Of a stretch of DNA of 64,000 bases, positions 16,997 through 26,473 are shown in pieces. The stretch is from Kytococcus schroeteri (GTDB taxonomy: Bacteria; Actinomycetota; Actinomycetes; Actinomycetales; Dermatophilaceae), in the NCBI RefSeq assembly GCF_042433515.1, contig NZ_JBHLVH010000027.1, positions 118,712 through 182,711 of the forward strand, in the 5' to 3' direction. Numbering within the stretch: the stretch's first letter is position 1; each line of letters begins with the position of its first letter. Position numbers and translations under genes: made by a program. Below the pieces are notes generated by a model, which ran no database searches, had not been told where the DNA came from, and saw only the letters and a list, made by a program, of their open reading frames with translations.

Positions 16997-19042
16997 CTAA
17001 CCAGCGTTTCTGGCGGGACCACCGGGCTCCAGCGCGCGTGCCTGCTCGGCGTGGAACTCGGCCTGCTCGGTGTCTCCCAGGAGGCCGTGGACCTCCGCGA
17101 GCTCCCGGTGGGCGATGACGTCGGTGGGGTCGAGCGCGGCCGCCCGCGTCAACGGCTCCAGCGCGTCCTCGTGGCGTCCCTGGCGGCGCAGGATGATCGC
17201 CAGGTAGAGGTGGTGCGTCGGCAGCCCCGGCTCCAGCTCGAGGACCCGCCGCTGGGCGGCCTCGGCCTCCTCGGGCCGCCCCTGGTTGAGCCGCGCGATG
17301 GCGAGGTGGATCAGCCCGCGGGCGTCGTCGGGGAAGGCCTCGACCAGCCGCGCGGCGATGGCCGCCACGTCGTCGTGGCGCCGCGCCTCGGAGAGCCGGA
17401 TCAGGTAGTCGATGGTGCGGCGCGAGGGCCCGATCCCCTCGCCCTGCTCGAAGGCCGCCAAGGCACCGCGTGCGTGCTCGTTCCCCGGGTCGGCCTCCAC
17501 CACGGCCCGCAGGTGGGCCAGGCACCGCTCACGGTCGGTCACGCGCGCGGCGAAACCGGCGGCCTCGCGGGCCCGCAGGTCGTCCGGGGCGAGCTCCACC
17601 GCCTGCTCGGCCGCCCGCACCGACCCCTCGTGGTCGCCCAGCAGGTCCAGGACCTCGGAGAGCAGCAGCTGGGCCGCCACGTCGTCCGGGGCGAGCTCGA
17701 CGGTGGCCCGCGCGTGGTGCGCCCCCTCCAGCAGGTGCCCCGCCGCCAGGCAGCACCGCGCCGCCGTGGCCCGGATGCCGCGGGCCCCCGGCTCCAGCTC
17801 GGCCGCCCGCTCCGCCTCCGCCGCGGCATCCTGGAAACGCCCCCGCTGGGCCAGGGACTGCGCCCACACGTGGTGGGCCGACGCGGTGTCGGGATGGTCG
17901 GCCAGGAGGCGCGCCACCGCCTCGTCCAGCGCGGTGTGCTCGCCCCGCGTGGCCAGGTGGAACAGCTCCACCACGCGGGGGTCGTCCTTGGCCAGCCCCG
18001 CGTCGGCCAGGTGCTCCACCAGCCGGGCCGACCGCGGCACCCCCTGGAGCACCTGCGGGTCGTCCGCGGCGCAGCGCAGGGCCTCGCGGGCGTGGTGGAG
18101 CGCCCCTGGCACGTCCCCGGACCGCTCGAGAGCCACCGCCATCACATCGTGGGCCAGCGCACTGCGCGGGTCGATGTCCAGGCCCTCCCGGGCCACCTGC
18201 TGGGCCTCCTGGGGGCGCTGCTGGTCGAGCAGGAGGTTGGCCAGGTTGACCCGCCCCACGACCCAGCCCGGCTCCCGGCGCACCACCTCTCGGGCCGCGT
18301 GCTCGGCCGCCCCCAGGTCCCCCCGCCGAGAGTGCAGCGCCGTCCACGCGGTCTGCAGGGAGACCGCGTCCGGATACGCGTCCGTCAGCGACTGCAGCAC
18401 CCGGGCGGCCTCGTCGAGCAGCCCCTCCTCCATGAACGCCCGCACCTGCCGGCGCCGCGGGTCGCCATCCACGCCCGGACCGGTCGGCCGCAGGTACTCC
18501 TGCTCCCGCTCGAGGCCCTGCCGCGCCTGCGCGTGCTCCGGGTCCCGGGCCAGCACCTCGCGGTAGGCCCGCTCGGCCAGGGCGGGGTCCACCACGGAGA
18601 CCGCACGCCCCAGGGCCAGGTGCGCCGCGGGGTCGGCCCCGTCGAGCCGCACCGCCTCGATGCCGGCACGTCGCGCGTTGCCCAGGTCACCCAGGCCCCG
18701 CAGCGCATAGGCGTACATCTGGTGCACCGGCGACCAGTCCGGCCGCACCCGGTGCAGGTCGTCCAGCGCCACCCGGGCCGCGGACCACTGCCGGTTCTGC
18801 AGGAGCGTCTCGGCCAAGCAGCGCAGCGGGTTCACCCCCTGGGGGTCCAGGGCCACGGCCCGGCGCGCGGCCTCCTCGGCCTCCCGCGGCTGCTGGGTCG
18901 CGCGGAGGTGCCAGGCGGAGGTGACGTGGAACAGGGGGTCGTGGGCGTGGGTGGGGGCCAGACGGTCCAGGAGCTGCTCGAGCTCGGCGAACCGGTGCTG
19001 GGCCATGAGCTGCTCGCAGGTGCGCATGTCCATCGGGTCCAT
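16997..19042 (-). CDS. Large TPR protein
   Basis: This 681-residue soluble protein consists almost wholly of tetratricopeptide repeats, recognisable by regular A--A--A-ELDP / ALDP signatures (RAVALDPQGVNPLRC, GLDIDPRSALAHDV, AAELEPGARGIRA, RAAALDPTDVIAHRE). It has no signal peptide and no enzymatic domain. It should form a long superhelix that binds other proteins. It is the first gene of the TPR/AAA+/TPR unit; the ATPase start is only nine bases beyond its stop. ATG 19042 is used, with ATG 19033 as an alternative. Function unknown. Confidence 0.82.
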   Translation of the reverse strand: MDPMDMRTCEQLMAQHRFAELEQLLDRLAPTHAHDPLFHVTSAWHLRATQQPREAEEAARRAVALDPQGVNPLRCLAETLLQNRQWSAARVALDDLHRVRPDWSPVHQMYAYALRGLGDLGNARRAGIEAVRLDGADPAAHLALGRAVSVVDPALAERAYREVLARDPEHAQARQGLEREQEYLRPTGPGVDGDPRRRQVRAFMEEGLLDEAARVLQSLTDAYPDAVSLQTAWTALHSRRGDLGAAEHAAREVVRREPGWVVGRVNLANLLLDQQRPQEAQQVAREGLDIDPRSALAHDVMAVALERSGDVPGALHHAREALRCAADDPQVLQGVPRSARLVEHLADAGLAKDDPRVVELFHLATRGEHTALDEAVARLLADHPDTASAHHVWAQSLAQRGRFQDAAAEAERAAELEPGARGIRATAARCCLAAGHLLEGAHHARATVELAPDDVAAQLLLSEVLDLLGDHEGSVRAAEQAVELAPDDLRAREAAGFAARVTDRERCLAHLRAVVEADPGNEHARGALAAFEQGEGIGPSRRTIDYLIRLSEARRHDDVAAIAARLVEAFPDDARGLIHLAIARLNQGRPEEAEAAQRRVLELEPGLPTHHLYLAIILRRQGRHEDALEPLTRAAALDPTDVIAHRELAEVHGLLGDTEQAEFHAEQARALEPGGPARNAG

Positions 19043-19131
19043 GGGGCGAGATTCGCACCACTACCGCCGGCCACCCCTCATCCCGGTGGTGGACCGTGCG
19101 CCCGGCGCCGCTCGCCACCGCTCCCGCACGC

Positions 19132-19169
19132 CGACGGGCGGCCCCTCCCGCAGGAGGAACCGCCCGTCG
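19132..19169 (-). terminator. Terminator of groEL
   Basis: A 10-base stem (CGACGGGCGG / CCGCCCGTCG), extended inside by CCTCC/GGAGG pairing, lies 36 bases past the groEL stop and before the TPR operon start. Confidence 0.65.
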
Positions 19170-19204
19170 TCAGCCGCGGGCGCGGGGCCCGGCAGCCGGT
19201 GGGA

Positions 19205-20842
<1,638 letters not shown>

Positions 20843-21031
20843 CGGTGGTTTCCTCCCACACGCGTAGCGGATGACCACCGGTCGCCCGCGACGGACGGGG
20901 TCGCCCCGCGCGGTGCGGACCGCCCGGCATCGACCCCTCGACCTGTGGTCGGTGTCTTTCACCCGGGTCGGCTCCGTGGCGACCGGCCGGGCCGGACGGG
21001 GGCACTCTCCTCGTCCTGCTGGCCCTGCGAC

Positions 21032-21058
21032 CTGTCACTCGGAGCCGCCGAGTGCCAA
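21032..21058. promoter_or_regulatory. CIRCE (HrcA) operator 1
   Basis: CTGTCACTC, nine bases, then GAGTGCCAA. This fits the CIRCE consensus TTAGCACTC-N9-GAGTGCTAA with the exact spacing. It lies upstream of groEL, which HrcA represses in related bacteria. Confidence 0.8.
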
Positions 21059-21066
21059 GTGCGATT

Positions 21067-21093
21067 CTGGCACTCGCCCCCGGAGAGCGCAAA
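21067..21093. promoter_or_regulatory. CIRCE (HrcA) operator 2, weaker
   Basis: CTGGCACTC, nine bases, then GAGCGCAAA: the left arm is near perfect and the right arm matches 7 of 9. It starts 35 bases from the start of the first operator, so both could bind HrcA. Confidence 0.6.
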
Positions 21094-21176
21094 GCGCGGG
21101 GCGCGGGCCTCCTGCCGCCCCGCCCGGCACGCCCGCGCGACTCGGCCGCACGGCCGATCAGTGGGAGGATCGCCCC

Positions 21177-21917
21177 ATGCCGACTCCTGACGCCGTGCGC
21201 CTCCTCCTGCTCGACGCCGATGCCGTGATCCAGCGCATGCCCGACGGCTGGAAGGACGAGGCCATCACCCTCCTGGCCACCGGGTGGGGCGCCCCGGCCG
21301 ACCGCGTGGCCGACGACCCCGCGCTGTGGGGCCGCGCCCAGGCCGTGCTCGACGAGGTCTTCGTGGCCGAGGTGTTCCTGCTCACCGGGCAGGAGACCGA
21401 CCTGACCTTCCCGGAGACCATCGCCGGCATCCTGGAGGGCCACGGCAACTCCACCGACGCCGAGCAGGTGGCCCGCCTGTGGCACCGCACCGAGCCGCTG
21501 GCCGAGGAGCGGGCGATGGTGGCCACCGCCCGCCAGGGCGGGGTGCGCGTGGCCATGGCCACCAACCAGCAGCCGCATCGCGCGGCCTGGCTCACCGACA
21601 GCGGCGCCTTCGCCGACCTGGCCGACGAGGTCTACACCTCCTCGCGCCTGGGCGTGGCCAAGCCGGAGCCGGACTTCTTCCGGGCGATCCTGCGCGCCGA
21701 GGCCGAAGCCGGGCACCCGGTGGAGCCGGGCGAGGTGGTCTTCGTGGACGACCGCGCGGACAACGTCGAGGGGGCGGCCGCCATCGGCATCCGGGCGCGG
21801 CAGTACCACTTCACCCAGGGCGTCGAGGCCTTCCGCGAGGTGCTGGAGTCCACCGGGGTGCTCGATGGGGCCGCCCACGCCGACGCGACGCACGACGGAC
21901 CCGCCCCCACCGCCTGA
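21177..21917 (+). CDS. HAD-family hydrolase
   Basis: This 246-residue member of the haloacid dehalogenase superfamily has motif I LLLLDADAV (nucleophile Asp13, Asp15), motif II AMATNQQ, Lys in GVAKPEPDFF and motif IV VFVDDRADNVEGA. It should be a phosphatase or dehalogenase of the epoxide-hydrolase-N/YihX-like group; the substrate is unknown. GGGAGG precedes ATG 21177. It is the first of three genes (HAD, AlkB, Tag) that overlap or touch, so a nucleotide-clean-up role alongside alkylation repair is possible. Confidence 0.85.
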   Translation: MPTPDAVRLLLLDADAVIQRMPDGWKDEAITLLATGWGAPADRVADDPALWGRAQAVLDEVFVAEVFLLTGQETDLTFPETIAGILEGHGNSTDAEQVARLWHRTEPLAEERAMVATARQGGVRVAMATNQQPHRAAWLTDSGAFADLADEVYTSSRLGVAKPEPDFFRAILRAEAEAGHPVEPGEVVFVDDRADNVEGAAAIGIRARQYHFTQGVEAFREVLESTGVLDGAAHADATHDGPAPTA

Positions 21918-22602
21918 CGTGCTCTTCGGCGACGAGCTGCTCCCCCGCCCCGCGCAGGAGGTGTCCCCGGGCTGCCACTGGGTGCCGGGGTGGCTCACCG
22001 CCGAGCAGCAGTGCTGGCTCGTGCGTCACCACGCCGACTGGGCAGCCGGCCCGGTGCCCGCGCACGCCCCAGAGGTCCACGGTGGACGCATGCGCGTGAC
22101 GATGGTGCCCTTCGGCTGGGTGTGGACGGCCCGGGGGTACGCGGCGCTCGACCCCGCATCGGGCGCCGTGCCGCTGCCCGTGCCGGCCTGGATGACGCGC
22201 CTGTACCACCGCGCCCTCGTGGCCACCGGGTGGCGGCGGGCGGACGAGGACCCCGGTCCCGCCCCGGACGCGGCGCTGCTCAACCACTACGCACCCGGCA
22301 CGTCGATGGGGATGCACCGCGACGCCGACGAACGCACCGAGGACCCCGTGGTGAGCCTCTCGGTGGGGGACGCGTGCACCTTCCGCTTCGGCAACACCAC
22401 CACCCGCACCCGGCCGTGGACCGACCTGCGTCTGGAGGGAGGCGACCTCGTGGTCTTCGGCGGGGCGGCCCGCCGCGCCTTCCACGGGGTGCCGGCCGTC
22501 CACGGGGGCACCGCACCGGGACCCGTGGCCGCCGAGCAGGAGCGGGTGGGACTGCCGGGGCGCCTGAACCTCACCCTGCGCGTGACGGGGATGCAGCGGT
22601 GA
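21865..22602 (+). CDS. alkB: AlkB-like 2-oxoglutarate/Fe(II) DNA repair dioxygenase
   Basis: This protein of up to 245 residues removes methyl groups from alkylated bases by oxidation. The iron ligands are visible: His151 and Asp153 in GMHRDADE, and His207 in RRAFHGV. The substrate loop LNHYAPGTSMG and the 2-oxoglutarate arginine region RLNLTLR are in place. The start is uncertain: ATG 21865 overlaps the HAD gene by 53 bases, while GTG 21919 would remove 18 residues and match most relatives. Its stop overlaps the tag start by four bases. Confidence 0.88.
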   Translation: MGPPTPTRRTTDPPPPPDVLFGDELLPRPAQEVSPGCHWVPGWLTAEQQCWLVRHHADWAAGPVPAHAPEVHGGRMRVTMVPFGWVWTARGYAALDPASGAVPLPVPAWMTRLYHRALVATGWRRADEDPGPAPDAALLNHYAPGTSMGMHRDADERTEDPVVSLSVGDACTFRFGNTTTRTRPWTDLRLEGGDLVVFGGAARRAFHGVPAVHGGTAPGPVAAEQERVGLPGRLNLTLRVTGMQR

Positions 22603-23222
22603 GCGCCCGTCGGCCCGCCGTCCCGGCCGGCTCCGAGGTGGTGGTGGGCGCCGACGGGCTGGCCCGCACGCCGTGGGCCGAGGGCAGCGACCTGCTGCGC
22701 CACTACTACGACACCGAGTGGGGCCTGCCGGTGCGCGACGAGACCGGGCTGTTCGAGCGGCTCAGCCTGGAGGCCTTCCAGTCCGGCCTGTCGTGGGCCA
22801 CCATCCTGCGCAAGCGCCCCGCCTTCCGGGAGGCCTTCGCCGGGTTCGACGCCGAGGCGGTGGCGGCCTTCGGCCCGGCCGAGGTCGAGCGCCTCATGGC
22901 CGACGACCGCATCGTGCGCAACCGGCGCAAGATCGAGGCGACCATCGGCAACGCCCGGGCCACCCTCGCGCTGCGACAGGACGGCGGGCTGGTGGACCTC
23001 CTCTGGTCCCATCAGCCCGCCGAGACCCCGCATCCGCTGCGGGTGGCCGAGGTGCCCACGCGGTCGGCGGAGTCGGTGGCGCTGTCGAAGGCGCTCAAGC
23101 AGCGCGGCTTCGCCTTCGTGGGGCCCACGACGATGTACGCGCTGATGGAGGCCGTCGGGATGGTGGACACCCACCTGCTGGGGTCCCACAGGCGCGGGTG
23201 CAGCGGCCTCTGGCCGGACTGA
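22599..23222 (+). CDS. tag: DNA-3-methyladenine glycosylase I
   Basis: This 207-residue glycosylase excises 3-methyladenine from DNA. Family signatures are YYDTEWGLPVRDE, LEAFQSGLSWATILRKR (with the catalytic-pocket Glu), and FVGPTTMYALMEAVGMVDTHL. The zinc snap of E. coli Tag uses an early Cys; here the position is Thr (ARTPWAEGSD) although the C-terminal Cys and His remain. So the metal site may be changed. GTG 22599 overlaps the alkB stop; both enzymes repair alkylation damage. Confidence 0.9.
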   Translation: MSARRPAVPAGSEVVVGADGLARTPWAEGSDLLRHYYDTEWGLPVRDETGLFERLSLEAFQSGLSWATILRKRPAFREAFAGFDAEAVAAFGPAEVERLMADDRIVRNRRKIEATIGNARATLALRQDGGLVDLLWSHQPAETPHPLRVAEVPTRSAESVALSKALKQRGFAFVGPTTMYALMEAVGMVDTHLLGSHRRGCSGLWPD

Positions 23223-23224
23223 GG

Positions 23225-24202
23225 TCAGTCCTCGCCGCGCTGGACCTGCTCGGCCCGCTGGCGCAGGGCGTGGGTGACGCGGGCTCCGCCGCCGCGCTGC
23301 GCCACGTCCCGCATCGCGCGGGCGAGCCGGGCCAGCTCGGCCCGGCGCTCGGCCTCCGCCGCCTCGTCGCGGGCCCGCTGCCGCTTGAGCTCACCGCGCG
23401 CCAGGACCAGGCCGAGCACGACGCCCCAGATGAGCTTGTCGTGGTCCAGCACCCACAGGATCACCGGCTTCAGCGGCGCCAGCCAGGCGAACAGCCACGA
23501 CAGGTCCGGCCAGGGGATGTCCGGCAGGTCGGGCCGCGGGATGCGGGGTAGGTCCGGCCACGGGATCCGGGGCCAGTGGATGTCGGGCCAGGGGATGCGG
23601 GGCCAGGGGATGTCCGGCAGGTCCGGCAGGAAGTGCTCCAGCCACGCGATGATGCGGTCGACGAGCGGGCCGAACAGCAGCACGAGCAGCGGCCAGACCA
23701 GCCAGCCGAGCTTCATCACCAGGAAGCGGGCGGCCGCCACCCGGGGGCGCCGGGAGCGGAGCGCCTGGAAGCGCTCGGCACGGCTGCCGGCCGGCGGTGT
23801 GAGCCCCACGGTGCGGGCGATGGCGGACGGCCCCGGGACCGCTCCGGCGCCAGGCACGAGGTCCATGTCGTAGGGCCGCCCGCGGGCGTGGCGCACCTCG
23901 AGGGTGGCGCCGCTGGTGAACGGGGTGCCCCGGCGCTCCTCGAGCGTCCACCCGGCGTTGGCCAGGGCGCCGCTGGTGGCGCGGATCCGCAGCACGCCGT
24001 CGTCCTCGGCCCGGCCCACGCACGTGCCGTCGACGACGAGCCAGGCCTTCTTCTCCGGCCAGCTCTTGTGGAAGCGCCCCTCCACGTGGTGCCCGTGCAC
24101 CACGGTGGACCAGCGCTCAGCCTCCTCGTAGGCGGTGGCCTCGTCCTCGGCCGTGGCCCCCGCCGCGTCGTCGCCGACCGCCGCGGACTGGTCCTGCGTC
24201 AT
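23225..24202 (-). CDS. Membrane protein with Pro/Trp pentapeptide repeats
   Basis: This 325-residue protein is of unknown function. The first 150 residues are soluble and acidic at the start. A membrane segment (VWPLLVLLFGPLVDRIIAW) is followed by about nine units of a five-residue repeat of the type WP-D/R-I/L-P (DIPWPRIPWPDIHWP and on), then a second hydrophobic segment (LIWGVVLGLVLAR) and a charged tail. ATG 24202 has AGGAG upstream and is preferred over GTG 24250. It follows the DUF3263 gene in the same direction and converges on tag with two bases between. Confidence 0.65.
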   Translation of the reverse strand: MTQDQSAAVGDDAAGATAEDEATAYEEAERWSTVVHGHHVEGRFHKSWPEKKAWLVVDGTCVGRAEDDGVLRIRATSGALANAGWTLEERRGTPFTSGATLEVRHARGRPYDMDLVPGAGAVPGPSAIARTVGLTPPAGSRAERFQALRSRRPRVAAARFLVMKLGWLVWPLLVLLFGPLVDRIIAWLEHFLPDLPDIPWPRIPWPDIHWPRIPWPDLPRIPRPDLPDIPWPDLSWLFAWLAPLKPVILWVLDHDKLIWGVVLGLVLARGELKRQRARDEAAEAERRAELARLARAMRDVAQRGGGARVTHALRQRAEQVQRGED

Positions 24203-24258
24203 GCCTTCGGGCTCCTGGCCCGTCGCGCCCTCGGCGCGCTCCGCCCCCACCGAGGCGG

Positions 24259-24546
24259 TCAGTGGCCGCGGGCGCGGGTGCGCGCCTGCAGACGGGTGCT
24301 GTGCCGGGCGTCGCGCTGGCGGCGCAGGCGCTTGACCAGCAGCGGGTCCGCAGCCAGGGCGGCCTCGGTGTCCAGCAGCTGGTTGAGGCGCTGGTAGTAC
24401 TGCGTGGTGGTGAGGCCGAACAGCTCGCGGATCTCCTGCTCCTTGGCGCCGGCGTAGCGCCAGGCCTGTCGCTCGAAGGCGAGGATCTCGCGGTCCCGGG
24501 CGGACAGCTCCCCCGCGGCCCCGGTCGTCTGCTCAACTGCTCCCAT
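24259..24546 (-). CDS. DUF3263 protein
   Basis: This 95-residue protein matches the DUF3263 family well: LSARDREILAFERQAWRYAG, AKEQEIRELFGL, TTTQYYQRLNQLLD, DPLLVKRLRRQRDAR. The middle resembles a helix-turn-helix of the sigma-region-4 type, so DNA binding is possible. The family is widespread in actinobacteria and uncharacterised. ATG 24546 is the natural start. It is followed by the repeat-bearing membrane protein. Confidence 0.85.
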   Translation of the reverse strand: MGAVEQTTGAAGELSARDREILAFERQAWRYAGAKEQEIRELFGLTTTQYYQRLNQLLDTEAALAADPLLVKRLRRQRDARHSTRLQARTRARGH

Positions 24547-24660
24547 GGGGGCCAGTCTACCGGCGAACCACATGCGTGTGATTCGCCCGCGGGGCGTCCG
24601 CCCGCGCCAGGGTGGGCCCTCACACGAGGCCGTCGACCACCCATCGCCGGACCCAGACCC

Positions 24661-24783
24661 GCACCGGTGCGGATCTCGACTGCCCACCTCTCCCAGACCC
24701 GCACCGGTGCGGATCTCGACAGTCGACTTGCGCACCGGTGCGGAGTTCGGACCGGTGGCAGGACGAGATCAGCACCGGTGCGG
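24661..24783. repeat. Palindromic repeat cluster A (four units)
   Basis: GCACCGGTGCGG occurs at 24661, 24701, 24732 and 24772, spaced 40, 31 and 40 bases. The core GCACCGGTGC is a perfect palindrome. Flanks are also shared (GGATCTCGAC, and GGCAGGACGAGATCA). The cluster lies between the divergent DUF3263 and ung genes. A second cluster with the same unit is at 52519. Confidence 0.85.
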
Positions 24784-24818
24784 AACCGGCCCCGGCGGCA
24801 CGACGTACCGTGGCCCGC

Positions 24819-25508
24819 GTGAACGACGCCCCCACCTTCGCCGGCAGGGTCCACGAGTCCTGGGTGCCGGCGCTCGAACCCGCCGCCGAGACCCTCGCCG
24901 GGCTGGGCGTCTTCCTCCGCGAGGAGATCGCCGCCGGCCGGGGCTACCTCCCGGCCGGCGAGAACGTGCTGCGCGCCTTCTCCCTGCCGCTGGACCGGGT
25001 GCGCGTGCTGGTGGTGGGCCAGGACCCGTACCCCACCCCCGGGCACGCCGTGGGGCTGAGCTTCTCCGTGGCCCCCGAGGTGCAGCCCGTGCCCCGCAGC
25101 CTGGCCAACATCTTCACCGAGCTCGTGGACGACACCGGCTGCGAGCGCCCCACCCGCGGCGACCTCTCCCCGTGGTTCCACCAGGGCGTGCTACTGCTCA
25201 ACCGCTGCCTCACCGTGCAGCCAGGCGAGGCGGGGTCGCACCGCGGCCGCGGCTGGGAGCAGGTCACCGAGCTGGCCATCCGCGCCCTGGCCGAGCGCGC
25301 CCGCGACGGCCAGCCCATGGCGGCCATCCTCTGGGGCCGCGACGCCCGCAACCTGGCGCCCCACCTTGCCCCGATGCCGTGCGTCGAGTCCCCACACCCC
25401 TCCCCGTTGAGCGCGAGCCGGGGCTTCTTCGGCTCCCGCCCGTTCACCCGCACCAACGCGCTGCTCGCCGAGCAGGGCGCCGACCCCGTGGACTGGAGCC
25501 TGCCGTGA
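24819..25508 (+). CDS. ung: Uracil-DNA glycosylase, family 1
   Basis: This 229-residue enzyme removes uracil from DNA in base excision repair. It has the family 1 water-activating loop GQDPYPTPGHA (Asp69), LLLNRCLTV, the WGRDAR strand and the DNA-intercalation loop HPSPLSASRGF. The start is GTG 24819; longer forms would read through the palindromic repeats and are rejected. The stop overlaps the SGNH hydrolase start by four bases. Confidence 0.95.
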   Translation: MNDAPTFAGRVHESWVPALEPAAETLAGLGVFLREEIAAGRGYLPAGENVLRAFSLPLDRVRVLVVGQDPYPTPGHAVGLSFSVAPEVQPVPRSLANIFTELVDDTGCERPTRGDLSPWFHQGVLLLNRCLTVQPGEAGSHRGRGWEQVTELAIRALAERARDGQPMAAILWGRDARNLAPHLAPMPCVESPHPSPLSASRGFFGSRPFTRTNALLAEQGADPVDWSLP

Positions 25509-26392
25509 GCACCCACCCCCTGCACACCGTCCCCGGCCCGCTGCAGCACCTGGCCAGCACGCCGCGTCCGTGGGCCACGTACGTCGCCCTGGGCGACTCG
25601 TTCACCGAGGGCATGTGCGACGACGAGGCCCCCGCGGTCGGCGAGTTCGGTGGCTGGGCGGACCGCCTCGCCACGCTGCTGGCCACCACCGCCCCGGCGC
25701 CGCCCGCCGGCAGCAGCACCCCGCGCTTCCGCTACGCGAACCTCGCCGTGCGCGGCCGCAAGCTGGCCGACGTGGCGGGCCCGCAGACCGAGGCCGCCCT
25801 GCGCCTGGTGGAGCAGGCCCGCGCCGAGCGCCCGGACGCACCCGTGCTCGTGAGCATCGTGGGCGGCGGCAACGACATCCTGCGCCCCCGTGCCGACACC
25901 GACGCCCTGGCCCGCGAGCTGGAGCGGGCCGTCATCCGCCTGCGGGCCGCGGCGGCCGACGTGCTGCTGGCCACCCCCACCGACCCGGCCGGGGCGCCGC
26001 TCATCTCGGCCACGCGCGGCCGGGTGGGCCAGTACATCGCCCACCTGGTGAGCATCGCCGGCCGCCACGGCTGCCACCTGCTCAACCAGTGGGACTGCGA
26101 CTTCCTCAAGGACTGGCGCATGTGGGGCGAGGACCGCATCCACATGACCCCCGAGGGCCACCGCCGCGTCGCGCTCGCCGCGCACGCCGCGCTGGGCTTC
26201 GAGGAGGCCGACGGGGGCGCCTTCCGCGAGCCGCTCGACCCCGCCGACGCCCCGGTGCGCACCTGGGCCGAGCACCGCGACTGGACCCGCACCCACCTCG
26301 GCCCGTGGGTGAGGCGGCGCGTCACCGGCCGCTCCTCGGGTGACGGACGCACCGGCAAGCTCCCGGAGCTCACCGCCTGGCCGATGGGGTGA
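25505..26392 (+). CDS. SGNH/GDSL-type hydrolase
   Basis: This 295-residue esterase-family protein has block I YVALGDSFTEG (nucleophile Ser32), block II NLAVRG, block III GGGND and block V DRIHMTPEGH with the Asp and His. No signal peptide is visible, so it is probably cytoplasmic. Natural substrates are not known; relatives hydrolyse acyl esters. GTG 25505 overlaps the ung stop by four bases, so the pair is co-translated although their roles look unrelated. Confidence 0.9.
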   Translation: MSTHPLHTVPGPLQHLASTPRPWATYVALGDSFTEGMCDDEAPAVGEFGGWADRLATLLATTAPAPPAGSSTPRFRYANLAVRGRKLADVAGPQTEAALRLVEQARAERPDAPVLVSIVGGGNDILRPRADTDALARELERAVIRLRAAAADVLLATPTDPAGAPLISATRGRVGQYIAHLVSIAGRHGCHLLNQWDCDFLKDWRMWGEDRIHMTPEGHRRVALAAHAALGFEEADGGAFREPLDPADAPVRTWAEHRDWTRTHLGPWVRRRVTGRSSGDGRTGKLPELTAWPMG

Positions 26393-26473
26393 GCACCCGC
26401 CCTAGCACGCCTCCGGGCGACTCACAGGCCGGGCGCGGCACGACCGCCGTGTGACCCTCGTTACCCTGTGTGC

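Noticed and set aside
21050..21075. GAGTGCCA...TGGCACTC as one operator
   Set aside because: The arm order is opposite to CIRCE. It arises because the right arm of operator 1 and the left arm of operator 2 are neighbours.
24661..24783. CRISPR array
   Set aside because: Repeats are only 12 bases of near-identity, the intervening 20-30 bases are also alike, and there are no cas genes.
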